Source of the DNA: Endozoicomonas sp. G2_2
GTDB lineage: Bacteria; Pseudomonadota; Gammaproteobacteria; Nevskiales; Salinisphaeraceae
Assembly: GCF_017744135.1 (NCBI RefSeq)
Contig: NZ_JAGHQU010000001.1
Coordinates: forward strand, 248,001-312,000
Reading direction: 5' to 3'
DNA length: 64,000 nucleotides
Shown here in pieces: positions 44,272 through 53,116 of the stretch (its first letter is position 1; each line of letters begins with the position of its first letter). Under the pieces are notes generated by a model. The model searched no databases, was not told the DNA's origin, and saw only the letters and a program-made list of their open reading frames with translations. Position numbers and translations under genes: made by a program.

Positions 44272-44736
44272 TCAGGTCTGTGTCGTGACGTACTTGAGTA
44301 CCTCGACAACCTGTTCCGGCGTCTGCGCCCAGGCCATGGCGGAGGCGTCCACTTCCTTGAGCGGGTGGACGATGTCTTCGCCGTGCAGAGTGATGTAGGG
44401 GCGACCGAGCGCGGCGCAGTAGCCGGCATCGAAGGCCGCGTTCCATTGCTTGTACTGGTCGCCGAAACGGATCACGGCGATATCGCAGTTCTCGATCAGC
44501 GTCTTGGTGCGCATGCCGTTGACCTTGGAGGACTGGTGATCGCGCCAGAAGTTGTTCTCCGGCTTGCCCAGCACGTCGCCGGCAGCGTCGCTGGCGGGAT
44601 GATCGGTGACCGGCGCAACAAAGGTCAGCGGCAAGCCGTTGTCCTGCGCGCCCTGACGGATCTGGTCGCGCCAGTCGGTATGGATTTCGCCGGAGAGATA
44701 GATCGTCCAGTCCATGGCGGTGGCGTGGTGGCTCAT
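44272..44736 (-). CDS. ytoQ: YtoQ family protein
   Basis: 154 residues; the ATG at 44736 has AAGGA seven bases upstream. A second ATG seven codons in (44715) begins the conserved part. Family blocks: WTIYLSGEIHTDWR, FVAPVTDHPASD, NNFWRDHQSSKVNGMRTKTLI, ADIAVIRFGDQYKQWN-type segment, AGYCAALGRPYITLH. The fold is related to nucleoside 2-deoxyribosyltransferases, but no activity is established. Probably co-transcribed with the DUF3750 gene. Confidence 0.92.
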   Translation of the reverse strand: MSHHATAMDWTIYLSGEIHTDWRDQIRQGAQDNGLPLTFVAPVTDHPASDAAGDVLGKPENNFWRDHQSSKVNGMRTKTLIENCDIAVIRFGDQYKQWNAAFDAGYCAALGRPYITLHGEDIVHPLKEVDASAMAWAQTPEQVVEVLKYVTTQT

Positions 44737-44962
44737 GCGTGGTCCTTGTCGATAGAAAACGTGCCGGTCCCGCGGCTCGCTGCCGACGGTCGCGCCGCGC
44801 AAGCGTACTGCATGGTGCTCCCGGCGGCCATGGCACCCGGGTGACAGGCCGGCGGATGAGCCTTGCCCTGCTCGGATCGGCGTATCGCGTCCTGCCTTGC
44901 GGCGCGCATCCAGATCGCGAACACTCGGGTAACCCAACTGCAACCCCAGTGATGGCGCCGCC

Positions 44963-45862
44963 ATGAAGCGATTTCTCCCTGTTCTGATGACGGCCGTGTT
45001 CGCGGCCATGAGCCTGTCCAGCGTCCCGGCTGCGGCAGCGCAAGCCGAGCCGATCCGGATTTATGTCGATGAATATGCGGAAGGCCAGGTGATGAGCCAT
45101 GTCGCCAAGCAGGTCATCGAAACCACCTACGATGTCCCGGTCGAGCTGAAGATGGTCGCGGTCGGGCCGGCGTTTCTTGGCGTGGCCAACGATGATCGCT
45201 CGCTGTTTCTCGTGGCGTGGCTGCCGCGAACCCACGGCGCCTATATGGATCGCGTGGGTGACGACGTCGACAATCTCGGCGAGCTGTTCGACGGCGCACG
45301 CCTGGGCTGGGCCGTGCCGGCCTACGTACCGGAAGACGCGTTGGCCAGCATCGCGGACATGAAGGACCCAGCGGTAGCCGAGAAGCTCGGCGGCTCGATC
45401 CAGGGCATTTCCGCCGGCGCCGGGCTGATGCAGGTATCCAAGGAAACGATCGACGGCTACGGCCTGGATGACGACTACCGCCTGATCACCGCCAGCAGTG
45501 CGGCGATGACGGCCGCCCTCAAGCGCGCCATCGACAACAAGGAATGGATCGCGGTTACCGCCTGGAGCCCGCACTGGATGTGGGAACGCTTCGACCTGCG
45601 CTATCTGGACGACCCCAAAGGCGTGCTCGGCGGGCGCGAACATGTGGACGCGATCGCCAGCAAGGGCCTCGCCAAGAGCGAACCCGAAGTGCACGCCATG
45701 CTCAAGCGCATGCACTACACGCTGGACCAGATCAACACGGCGCTGGTGAACGCGGAAGAGACATCCTATGCCGAAGCGGCGCAGACGTTCATCGACGAAC
45801 ATCCGGACGTCATTGCCGAATGGACGGGCCGCGGCGCGCAGAACCAGAGCGCGGGGAACTGA
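44963..45862 (+). CDS. Glycine betaine-type ABC substrate-binding protein (OpuAC family), orphan
   Basis: 299 residues with a Sec signal peptide (1-28, cleaving after AAA). The OpuAC fold is seen in IRIYVDEYAEGQVMSHVAKQVIE, LGVANDDRSLFLVAWLP, GISAGAGLMQVSKETI and AWSPHWMWERFDLRYLDDP; the Trp-rich stretch is typical of quaternary-amine binding. It would bind betaine-like solutes in the periplasm. No permease or ATPase is adjacent, so it must use a system encoded elsewhere or act as a sensor. Convergent with the unknown gene at 45922. Confidence 0.9.
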   Translation: MKRFLPVLMTAVFAAMSLSSVPAAAAQAEPIRIYVDEYAEGQVMSHVAKQVIETTYDVPVELKMVAVGPAFLGVANDDRSLFLVAWLPRTHGAYMDRVGDDVDNLGELFDGARLGWAVPAYVPEDALASIADMKDPAVAEKLGGSIQGISAGAGLMQVSKETIDGYGLDDDYRLITASSAAMTAALKRAIDNKEWIAVTAWSPHWMWERFDLRYLDDPKGVLGGREHVDAIASKGLAKSEPEVHAMLKRMHYTLDQINTALVNAEETSYAEAAQTFIDEHPDVIAEWTGRGAQNQSAGN

Positions 45863-45921
45863 TCGTGGCGCGGGGCCGATGACGCAGGCCGGCGGCCTCG
45901 TTCGGAGCCGTCGTCGCCCGG

Positions 45922-46599
45922 CTAGTTATTATCGACCGCGCCGATTCGCTCGCCTTCGCGCCAGGGCAGGGTCGAGAGCGCGATTCGCCAGCCGTCGTCA
46001 CGGCGCTTGGCGAAGCTGATCTCGACGGCCGCGCGCTGGGCGAGCTCAGCGTCGGTGAGCGTAGCGGAGTCGGCGAGTAGATCGTGGCTTGCGATAACTG
46101 CTCGGCGCGGGGTAATCGCCATCGCGTAATTGCCGGTTTGCAGCCAGACAGGCAGGCCATCGTTGTCGAAGCGCGCGATCGGCTCGGACGGCGCGGCGCG
46201 CGTCACACCGACCCACACCTCGCGGTAGCGGCCGTCGGGGTGACGTTCTTCGAGCGTGTCGTCGTCGAGAAAACGCGTCACGCCGACGTCCTTCTCCAGG
46301 CCCGGCGAGAGATCGATCAACCGGTGCCAGGTGCAGAAGCGGCCCTCTACACGGGTGATGCCGGAGAATGCCGTCTGGCGTGCGAGCCAGAGCAGTTGTT
46401 CGCGACTGCAATCACCGATCGTACTAACGCCGGTGAAATCCGGCCGGTCGGCGGGCACGCGCAGGTCCGCATGCCAGTCGCCGGCCTGCAGCCAGTAGAC
46501 CTGGGTATCGCGATCCACGAACGCCGGCTCGCCCTCGGCGGGTTCGGCATAGAGCGTGCGCTGCCAGAGGCCGTGATAGATCGTCGGCACGTGGCCCAC
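45922..46599 (-). CDS. Conserved protein of unknown function coupled to the 2OG oxygenase gene
   Basis: 225 residues from a GTG at 46599, only 2 nt after the TGA of the oxygenase gene, so translation is probably coupled. No signal peptide or membrane helix. The sequence alternates short beta-like stretches (TQVYWLQAGDWHADLRVPADRP, EGRFCTWHRLIDLSP, REVWVGVTRA, LPVWLQTGNYAMAI), suggesting a beta-barrel, lipocalin-like small-molecule binding fold. That is only a visual inference. No family was recognised with confidence. Its role probably relates to the oxygenase. Confidence 0.72.
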   Translation of the reverse strand: MGHVPTIYHGLWQRTLYAEPAEGEPAFVDRDTQVYWLQAGDWHADLRVPADRPDFTGVSTIGDCSREQLLWLARQTAFSGITRVEGRFCTWHRLIDLSPGLEKDVGVTRFLDDDTLEERHPDGRYREVWVGVTRAAPSEPIARFDNDGLPVWLQTGNYAMAITPRRAVIASHDLLADSATLTDAELAQRAAVEISFAKRRDDGWRIALSTLPWREGERIGAVDNN

Positions 46600-46601
46600 G
46601 C

Positions 46602-47651
46602 TCAGGCCTCGTCCTTGTGGCGGGCGTGCTGGCCAAGCGTGCCGGCGCCCCGCGCGCCTTTCGGCAGTTCGATTTCACCGTTTGCCAGGCGCTTTTTCAG
46701 GTAGTTGAAGGTCTGGATCGTCTGCGCCCAGAGATGATCGCCGGCCGAGAGCGGTTCGTAGTGCGGCGTCTCGCCGTCATCCAGCAGTGCAGGCAGCGGA
46801 GCCACTTCGGCGTGATAGTCGGCCGCGAAGAACAGCGGAAAACTGTAGCGCTCTTCCTTGACCTTGCGTACGCGATGGGAGGTGGCGACGAACGCACCGT
46901 TGGTCCATATCTCGAGCATGTCGCCGATGTTCACCACCAGCGCATCCTCGCGATAGGGCACGTCGATCCATTCGCCGGCGCCGTTCATCACTTCCAGGCC
47001 GGGCGCGGTCGGGCGCAGCAGGGTGAAGCACTCGTAGTCGGTATGCGCGCCGATGCCCTGGGCGTCAGTGGCGTCCGGGTCGAACGGGTAATGGATCAGG
47101 CGCAGCTGGCTGGGCGGTTCGTTGACCATGCCGAGCAGGGCGTCGGTTTGCAGGCCCAGGGCCTGTTCGAAGCCGCGCATCAGGGCACGGCCGACGTCGA
47201 ACACGTCCCGGTAATAGGCATAGACATCGTCCGCGAAACCTTCGAGATCGGGCCAGACGTTGGCGCCTATCATCGGCGTGCCGGCTTTCACTTCGGGATG
47301 GTCGTCGGCCAGTTCGAACGACAGATCGAAGGCTTCCTTGGCGTCGGCCTTGCTCGGGTCCGGGGCTTCCTCGCCGGCGGGGACATAGCCGCGGTGATTG
47401 TTCGACTTGCCGATGTAGTAGTCCATCTTGCGTTCCAGCGGCAGGTCGAAGAAGCGTTTGGCCTGATCGAACAGCGCCTGCTGGGTGGCGTCGGCAATGC
47501 CATGGTTCACGACATAGAAGAAGCCCACGTCGCGGGCGGCGCGGCCCAGTTCTTCGGCCGTGGCCGCTTGTGCCGCGGTGTCTCTGCCGAGCAGCGGAGC
47601 GATGTCGATGGCGGGGATGGATTCGAAGGCGGTGGGTTGGCGGGTGGTCAT
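46602..47651 (-). CDS. 2-oxoglutarate/Fe(II) oxygenase, isopenicillin N synthase family
   Basis: 349 residues; AGAGG lies eight bases before the ATG. The N-terminal DIOX_N-type part holds IPAIDIAPLLG and GFFYVVNHGI. The catalytic jelly roll has the iron ligands GAHTDYECF (His-x-Asp, near 200-205) and TSHRV (His near 257), and the 2OG-binding RYSF. The family includes ethylene-forming and arginine/homoarginine-hydroxylating enzymes, some of which release guanidine. Since it lies downstream of a guanidine carboxylase, action on a guanidino compound is a reasonable but untested inference. It is separated from the carboxylase by an 875-nt non-coding region. Confidence 0.9.
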   Translation of the reverse strand: MTTRQPTAFESIPAIDIAPLLGRDTAAQAATAEELGRAARDVGFFYVVNHGIADATQQALFDQAKRFFDLPLERKMDYYIGKSNNHRGYVPAGEEAPDPSKADAKEAFDLSFELADDHPEVKAGTPMIGANVWPDLEGFADDVYAYYRDVFDVGRALMRGFEQALGLQTDALLGMVNEPPSQLRLIHYPFDPDATDAQGIGAHTDYECFTLLRPTAPGLEVMNGAGEWIDVPYREDALVVNIGDMLEIWTNGAFVATSHRVRKVKEERYSFPLFFAADYHAEVAPLPALLDDGETPHYEPLSAGDHLWAQTIQTFNYLKKRLANGEIELPKGARGAGTLGQHARHKDEA

Positions 47652-47844
47652 TTCAAACCTCTGGATTCGTGTTTGGTCGTCGGTTGTTCGGTGGGCGTAA
47701 TTTGCGTCGTTCTGAGTTCGCCACGGTTGGTTCGCCGGATCGCTTTGGCTTTAGGCGTGCGTTTCGTCTGGTACGTGCGTGTCGTGAAGTTTCCAGCTTG
47801 AAAACGGGCGTGTTGGATCAACAGCAAGGGTTTGATCGACTTGG
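47652..47844. other. Leader region of the oxygenase gene
   Basis: 193 nt, T-rich on the plus strand, between the oxygenase start and the 610-bp inverted-repeat element. It probably carries the oxygenase promoter, but no clear -35/-10 pair was identified. Complementary arms GATCAA and TTTGATC flank position 47828. Confidence 0.4.
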
Positions 47845-48454
47845 GGTTTCGCACTGCTGTGCGAGCCACTTTTATTTGCTCGCCCAAATAAAAGTGGCCA
47901 AAAAAAGGCGCCCTGTCTTGCGTCGGCGCTTTGCGCCGATGCCCTTCCATCACGGCCCGCAAGCGGGACGGCCGGAAACTCGCTGCGCTCAAACATCCGG
48001 CCGTCCCTGGTCTATTGACGTGGCCGCTTGCGGCCCGCGCTGCTCGGCGCTACGCCCAAGGGAACCCAATACAAACGAAGACCGGCTCGCTGACGCTTCG
48101 CCAACATCGCGAAGCGATCTTCGTCGGACGAGGCCGCAGGCGAGTTCGACCGGAACGCAGCCGCGGGATCCCATTTCTGGCCGGTAGCCGTTCCAACGAT
48201 CGGCGCCGCGCCTGTATTCGGGCCCCGTGTGAAGCGACGAGAAGCACAGGGCCGGAGGGTGTCCGGCGCACGCGCCGGTGCGGCCAGCTGTTTGAGCGTC
48301 GCCAAAGCGACGCGAGTTCTGGCCGCATCCCTTCGGACCGAGCATCGCAGTGCACCGGCGCGCTTCGCGCCGGCGCGTAACCCGGGTGTCTTTTCTCTTG
48401 GTCACTTCTCTTTGGACAAGCAAAGAGAAGTGACTCGCACAGCAGTGCGAAACC
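47845..48454. repeat. 610-bp non-coding element with about 70-bp terminal inverted repeats and dense hairpins
   Basis: The outermost 21 bp are exact inverted copies (47845-47865 and 48434-48454). They are followed on each side by a 13-bp hairpin with a 6-nt loop: left CCACTTTTATTTG (47866-47878) pairing with 47885-47897, right TCACTTCTCTTTG (48402-48414) pairing with 48421-48433. Similarity continues to 47913 and 48384. The two stem copies differ at three positions, each compensated on the partner arm. Inside are further perfect hairpins (TCGGCGC-TTT-GCGCCGA at 47923; a 12-bp stem 47965-47976/47996-48007; GGCCGC-TT-GCGGCC at 48022; others near 48297 and 48355). No credible protein is encoded. 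Confidence 0.85.
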
Positions 48455-48526
48455 AAAGGAACGACGAACTCGCGAGTACCGAAAGGCGCAGGGCCTAAAA
48501 CAGTGGCCTTTGCACTCTGCCCAACG

Positions 48527-51500
48527 TCAAACATCACCAGTATCAAGAATTACCACCGGCTGTCCCGCGGCCACGGCGCCGCCTTCAGCAATCGGCAGGC
48601 GCGCAACGCGCCCGGCCTGGCGAGCGACGATCTCGACCTCCATCTTCATGGACTCCACGAGCGCGACGACCTGGCCGTCCTCGACGTCTTCACCCTCGGC
48701 AACCTGAAGCTTCCAGAGACTGCCGGAAACCGGGCTGTCCACGCCGGTCTCGTTCGCCGCCAGTTCGGCGGTTTCGCTGACTTCGGGCGTATTGTCCTCG
48801 AAGGTGAACTGGCCGTTGGCCCGCCAGCGGGCCATTTCTTCCTGGAAGGCCTGTTCGCGCTGTTCGCGAAACGCGGCGATCTCGTCGCGGACCGGCTCCA
48901 GCGCGGCTTCGTGTTCGGCGAGCGAGAACTTAACCGTTTCGGTCTTGAGATCGAAACGGCCGTGGATGAACTCGCGGCGGATCTCGGTGAGCTCGTCGTG
49001 GCTGACTTCGTAGAAACGCAGTTGGTCGAAGAAGCGCAGCAGCCACGGGTTCTCGAAGTGCCGCGTCTCGCGATAGCGGTTCCACATCTGCAGCGTGCGG
49101 CCCACAAATTGATAGCCGCCGGGGCCTTCCATGCCGTAGACGCACAGATAGGCGCCGCCGATGCCGACCGAGTTCTCGGCAGTCCAGGTGCGGGCCGGAT
49201 TGTACTTGGTGGTGACCAGGCGCTGGCGCGGATCGAGCGGCGTGGCAACCGGCGCGCCGAGATAGACATCGCCCAGGCCCATGACCAGATAGCGAGCGTC
49301 AAAGACGATATCGCGGATATCGTCCTGGCTATTCAGGCCGTTGATACGCTTGATGAAATCCAGGTTGCTCGGGCACCAGGGCGCGTCCGGTCGCACACTG
49401 CGCTGGTACTTGTCGATGGCTTCCTGGCAGGCGGGGTCGTCCCAGGACAGCGGCAGGTGCACCACCCGCGATTCGACGGTGAGGTCTTCCACGTCGCGTA
49501 GCTCGCGCTCGGCGGCTTCCAAATGCGCGAGCAGGGTGTGGAGCGCGAGCACGTTCGGATCGTAATGAATCTGCAGCGAGCGGATGCCCGGCGTGAGTTC
49601 GGCCATGCCGTCGAGCGGGTGCTTCTGAAGCCAGAGCATCCAGGCGTGGGCGCGAAAACGCAGGGCGATATCGAGCTGCATTTCGCCGAATTCGATCAGC
49701 AGGAATTCGTCGCCCGCGCGGCGATAGACCAGCCGCTCGCCCGCCGTGGCCGCATCCAGCTCGCGCAGGATCGGGCTGTCCCGGTCTTCGGAGAACGCGG
49801 GCTTCGGCGTTTCGGCGAGCGTTTCCAGCAGCGTTTGCTGGCGTTCGTCGATGGCGCGCGCGGTCGCCAGCGATACGGGCACGAAGCGTACGGTATCGCC
49901 GGCGGCGAGCTGGCCGAGTTTCCAGCGCTCGGCGCGTACCGTGGTCGCCGGACAGACGAAGCCGCCGAGCGAGGGGCCGTCCGGGCCGAGGATGACTGGC
50001 ATATCGCCGGTGAAATCGATGGTGCCGAAGGCGTAGGCGTTGTCGTGGATGTTTGAGGGGTGCAGGCCCGCCTCGCCGCCGTCCTCGCGAGCCCATTCCG
50101 GCCGGGGGCCGATCAGGCGTACGCCGGTACGGTTGGAGTTGAAGTGCACTTCCCAGTCGGTCGCGAAGATCGTGTCGATATCGTCTTCGGTGAAGAAATC
50201 CGGCGCGCCGTGGGGACCGTAGAGCACGGCGATCTGCCAGTGCCGGCCGGTTTTTTCGTTCGGCCTGCCGTATTCGGGCTGCAGATCGGCAGCCAGTTCG
50301 GCAGGTTCGACTGCATCGAGCGCGGCCAGCGGCAGCACGTCGCCGCTGCGCAGCGCCCGCCCGGCATGGCCGCCGAACTGGCCGAGGGTGAAGGTCGAGC
50401 GCGAACCGAGATAGGCCGGGCAATCGATGCCGCCACGAATCAAAAGATAGCAGCGCGCGCCGCCGTCGATCTTGCCGAGCTTGAGTTCGGCGCCGGCGGC
50501 GACGTCGAGTACTTGCCAGGTCTCGACGGTTTCGCCGTCGAGCGTGGCGGCGATCGGCGGGCCGGCGAGCACGATCTGGGTCGCGCGGTTGAAGCGCAGC
50601 TGCGGGCCGGTGAGGGTGATTTCCAGCCCCGCGGCGTCGGGGGTGTTGTCGAGCAGCCGGTTGCCGAGTTTGAACGACCAGTCGTCGAACGGGCCGGACG
50701 GCGGCACGCCCACGTCCCAATGGCCGGTACGGCCGGGCACGTCCTGAATGGTGGTCATGGTGCCGGCATCGAGCACTTCGATGGTCGGCGGCGCCCAGGC
50801 CAGATCGGCCAGCCAGCGGGTATGGATATCGGCCTCGGCAAAGCGCGTATCGCGCAGGACGTGGGCCAGCCAGGTTCGATTGGTTTCGATGCCGTAGACG
50901 GCGCTTTGTTCGAGTGTTTCGGCCAGACGAGCCCGCGCCGTGTCGCGATCGGGTGCGTGCACGATGACCTTGGCGAGCATCGGGTCGAAAAGCGGCGAGA
51001 TTTCCAGCCCGGCCTCGATGGAATGATCGATCCGCCGATCGTCGCCGGTCGGGAATTCGACCCGGGTAAGCAGGCCGGCACTGGGGCGAAAATCCTGGTG
51101 CGGATCCTCGGCGTAAAGTCGTGCCTGAATGGCGTGGCCGCGCGGGGCGAGATTGGCGGTGAGCGTGTCGAGATCGCCGAGTTCGCCGGCGCCGAGACGT
51201 ACCATCCAATCGACGATATCCACGCCGTAGACTTCCTCGGTCACGCCGTGCTCGACCTGCAGGCGGGTGTTCATCTCCAGAAAGAAGAAATCCTCGCGCG
51301 CGGCGTCGTAGATGAATTCCACCGTGCCCGCGCTGCGGTAATTCACCGCCTCGCCGAGGCGTACAGCCGTATCCAGTAGCGACATACGCACGGCGTCGGG
51401 CAGGGCAGGCGCGGGGCATTCTTCCAGCACTTTCTGGTTACGGCGCTGGGTCGAGCAATCCCGCTCGCCGATGGCCGCGACGCGGCCCTCGCCGTCGCCG

Positions 51501-52138
51501 AAGATCTGGACTTCCAGATGCCGGGCCTTCGCGATATAGGCTTCGACGAATACGCCGGCATCGCCGAAGTTGCGTTGGCCGAGGCCACGTACGGAATCGA
51601 AGGCGCGGCTGAGTTCAGCCTCGGTCTCGCAGACCTGCATGCCGATACCGCCGCCACCGGCGGTGGACTTGAGCATTACCGGATAGCCGATACGCTCGGC
51701 CTCCGCTTTGGCTTGTTCGACGTCGTCGAGCAAGCCCGAGCCCGGCACGAGCGGAACGTTCGCGTTTTCGGCGATCTTGCGTGCTTCGTGTTTGAGCCCG
51801 AACGCATGGACCTGTTGGGCGGTGGGGCCTAGAAAGCTGAGCCCCGCGGCTTCGCAGGCGGCGATGAAATCCTCGTTCTCGGAGAGAAAGCCATAGCCGG
51901 GGTGGATAGCCTCGGCGCCGGCCTCGGCGGCGATGGCGAGCAGGCGGTCGCGATCGAGATAGGTATCGCTCGCACCGCCGCTGCCCAGCGAGTAGGCCTC
52001 GTCGGCCTCCTGCACGAACAGGGCATCGCGGTCGGCTTCGGCATAGACGGCCACCGAGGCCACGCCGAGCGCCTTCAGGCTGCGTTGGATACGACGGGCG
52101 ATTGCACCGCGATTGGCGATCAGAACTTTGTTGAACAT
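48527..52138 (-). CDS. Biotin-dependent guanidine carboxylase (urea carboxylase family)
   Basis: 1203 residues from the ATG at 52138. It carboxylates guanidine (or urea) with ATP and bicarbonate. Domains: biotin carboxylase (1-450: MFNKVLIANRGAIARRI, the STAGGGGIGMQ ATP loop, EMNTRLQVEHGVTE); KipA/KipI-like carboxyltransferase domain (about 460-1090); and a C-terminal biotin carrier domain with ESMKME, biotinyl Lys1165. The carboxyltransferase reads NGLNSQDD with Asn936, where I recall urea carboxylases having Asp. A guanidine riboswitch and two DUF1989 genes upstream favour guanidine as the substrate. No allophanate hydrolase domain is fused. The start is 317 nt from the preceding operon gene because of an inserted repeat element. 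Confidence 0.93.
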   Translation of the reverse strand: MFNKVLIANRGAIARRIQRSLKALGVASVAVYAEADRDALFVQEADEAYSLGSGGASDTYLDRDRLLAIAAEAGAEAIHPGYGFLSENEDFIAACEAAGLSFLGPTAQQVHAFGLKHEARKIAENANVPLVPGSGLLDDVEQAKAEAERIGYPVMLKSTAGGGGIGMQVCETEAELSRAFDSVRGLGQRNFGDAGVFVEAYIAKARHLEVQIFGDGEGRVAAIGERDCSTQRRNQKVLEECPAPALPDAVRMSLLDTAVRLGEAVNYRSAGTVEFIYDAAREDFFFLEMNTRLQVEHGVTEEVYGVDIVDWMVRLGAGELGDLDTLTANLAPRGHAIQARLYAEDPHQDFRPSAGLLTRVEFPTGDDRRIDHSIEAGLEISPLFDPMLAKVIVHAPDRDTARARLAETLEQSAVYGIETNRTWLAHVLRDTRFAEADIHTRWLADLAWAPPTIEVLDAGTMTTIQDVPGRTGHWDVGVPPSGPFDDWSFKLGNRLLDNTPDAAGLEITLTGPQLRFNRATQIVLAGPPIAATLDGETVETWQVLDVAAGAELKLGKIDGGARCYLLIRGGIDCPAYLGSRSTFTLGQFGGHAGRALRSGDVLPLAALDAVEPAELAADLQPEYGRPNEKTGRHWQIAVLYGPHGAPDFFTEDDIDTIFATDWEVHFNSNRTGVRLIGPRPEWAREDGGEAGLHPSNIHDNAYAFGTIDFTGDMPVILGPDGPSLGGFVCPATTVRAERWKLGQLAAGDTVRFVPVSLATARAIDERQQTLLETLAETPKPAFSEDRDSPILRELDAATAGERLVYRRAGDEFLLIEFGEMQLDIALRFRAHAWMLWLQKHPLDGMAELTPGIRSLQIHYDPNVLALHTLLAHLEAAERELRDVEDLTVESRVVHLPLSWDDPACQEAIDKYQRSVRPDAPWCPSNLDFIKRINGLNSQDDIRDIVFDARYLVMGLGDVYLGAPVATPLDPRQRLVTTKYNPARTWTAENSVGIGGAYLCVYGMEGPGGYQFVGRTLQMWNRYRETRHFENPWLLRFFDQLRFYEVSHDELTEIRREFIHGRFDLKTETVKFSLAEHEAALEPVRDEIAAFREQREQAFQEEMARWRANGQFTFEDNTPEVSETAELAANETGVDSPVSGSLWKLQVAEGEDVEDGQVVALVESMKMEVEIVARQAGRVARLPIAEGGAVAAGQPVVILDTGDV

Positions 52139-52215
52139 GGCTCGATTTCGCTCGGACGCGGGTCGTCCCGCATGTTTCTCAAGGCGCACGAGTCGTCCCG
52201 TGGCCGAAGACGGTT

Positions 52216-52435
52216 GTCCGCAAATGAACGCGAATGAGCGCCAATAAAAGGAAGACCTTTATCCACAGATTTCACAGATGACACAGATTCGAAGAAGAAA
52301 ATAGGATCTTTAATCTGTGGAATCTTTCTAATCTGTGGATAGTCTTCGAAGAACGAAGCTGTCGGCGGCGAGGCGCGCGCCGACCCGTTCAAACGCGTTC
52401 TTCTATTTGCGTTTTTTTTGCGTTCATCGGCGGAC
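52216..52435. repeat. 220-bp intergenic palindromic element (CACAGATT-type)
   Basis: AT-rich block between the DUF1989 gene and the carboxylase gene. Ends are inverted: GTCCGC-AAATGAACGC on the left (from 52216) and the reverse complement GTCCGC-CGATGAACGC on the right (ending 52435). The inner arms ATCCACAGATT (52261) and AATCTGTGGAT (about 52330-52340) are exact inverted copies, and CACAGAT recurs three times between 52264 and 52288. Base composition is sharply unlike the neighbours. It resembles widely dispersed proteobacterial intergenic repeats. Confidence 0.75.
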
Positions 52436-52455
52436 GAAAACCTTGGAACCGGCTA

Positions 52456-53094
52456 TCAATCCCAGATCAGAACTTCCAGCGGCGTCGGGTTGAAGCCGCT
52501 GCAGGGGTTGTTGAGCTGCGGGCAGTTGGAGATGAGCACGACGACGTCCATCTCGGCGATCATTTCCACGTACTTGCCCGGCCCGGAAATGCCGTCGTCG
52601 AAATACAACTCGCCGTTAGCGGTCACCGGCACGTTCATGAAGAAATTGATGTTGTGCGCGATATCGCGCTTGGTGATGCCGTATTCGGGATGATTGGCGA
52701 TCGCCAGCATCCAGTTGTCGCGGCAGGAGTGCATATGCCGCTTTTCCAGGTCGTAGCGCACCGTGTTGGATTCGCTGGCGCAGGCGCCGCCGAGGGTGTC
52801 GTGGCGCCCGCAGGTATCGGCGCTGATGGTCAGCATCACGTTGTTGAGATTCGAACGCAGCTCGGTGCCGGTGGTGAGATAGACCTTGCCCTGTTCACGC
52901 ACGGTATCGACCGCGCTGTAACGCTCGGACGGATCGTTCGCGTTGAAGAACAGGGTGTCGGCGGCCTCGTTGCCTTCGACATCGACGATGCGGATTGTCT
53001 GGCCGGCCTTTACCGTGCCGATGTAGTGGTCGCCGGCATCGATGAGCTGGCGAAAGACCGCGTTCTCCTCGCGCTGTGGGCTTGCGATGGTCAT
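52456..53094 (-). CDS. DUF1989 urea-carboxylase-associated protein 2 (carboxyguanidine deiminase subunit)
   Basis: 212 residues; the ATG at 53094 has AAGGAG seven bases upstream. It belongs to the DUF1989 family: [23 protein letters not shown], then [29 protein letters not shown] (conserved Cys/His, possible metal site), [10 protein letters not shown] and [14 protein letters not shown]. Paired DUF1989 proteins next to guanidine carboxylase form the heteromeric carboxyguanidine deiminase that yields allophanate and ammonia. It follows its partner gene after 22 nt. A repeat element separates it from the carboxylase. Confidence 0.93.
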   Translation of the reverse strand: MTIASPQREENAVFRQLIDAGDHYIGTVKAGQTIRIVDVEGNEAADTLFFNANDPSERYSAVDTVREQGKVYLTTGTELRSNLNNVMLTISADTCGRHDTLGGACASESNTVRYDLEKRHMHSCRDNWMLAIANHPEYGITKRDIAHNINFFMNVPVTANGELYFDDGISGPGKYVEMIAEMDVVVLISNCPQLNNPCSGFNPTPLEVLIWD

Positions 53095-53116
53095 GGCGTG
53101 CTCCTTGTCGACTATT

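Noticed and set aside
44963-45862. The orphan OpuAC-type binding protein as part of the guanidine importer
   Set aside because: It is on the opposite strand, has its own quaternary-amine-type signature, and the guanidine operon already has a complete importer with a different binding protein.
47866-47897. The 13-bp hairpin at the left end of the 610-bp element as a transcription terminator
   Set aside because: On the minus strand the T run precedes rather than follows the stem, and on the plus strand the stem is followed by A residues. The right-end copy has no T run either.
47652-48526. Several short frames in the gap between carboxylase and oxygenase genes (up to about 200 codons)
   Set aside because: They are translations of perfect DNA hairpins, strongly Arg/Ala/Gly/Pro biased, on both strands, with no ribosome sites. 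The region is better explained as a structured repeat element.
52259-52267. TTATCCACA, an exact DnaA box
   Set aside because: It is part of the CACAGATT-type intergenic repeat. There is no cluster of DnaA boxes and no dnaA/dnaN or other origin-linked gene nearby.
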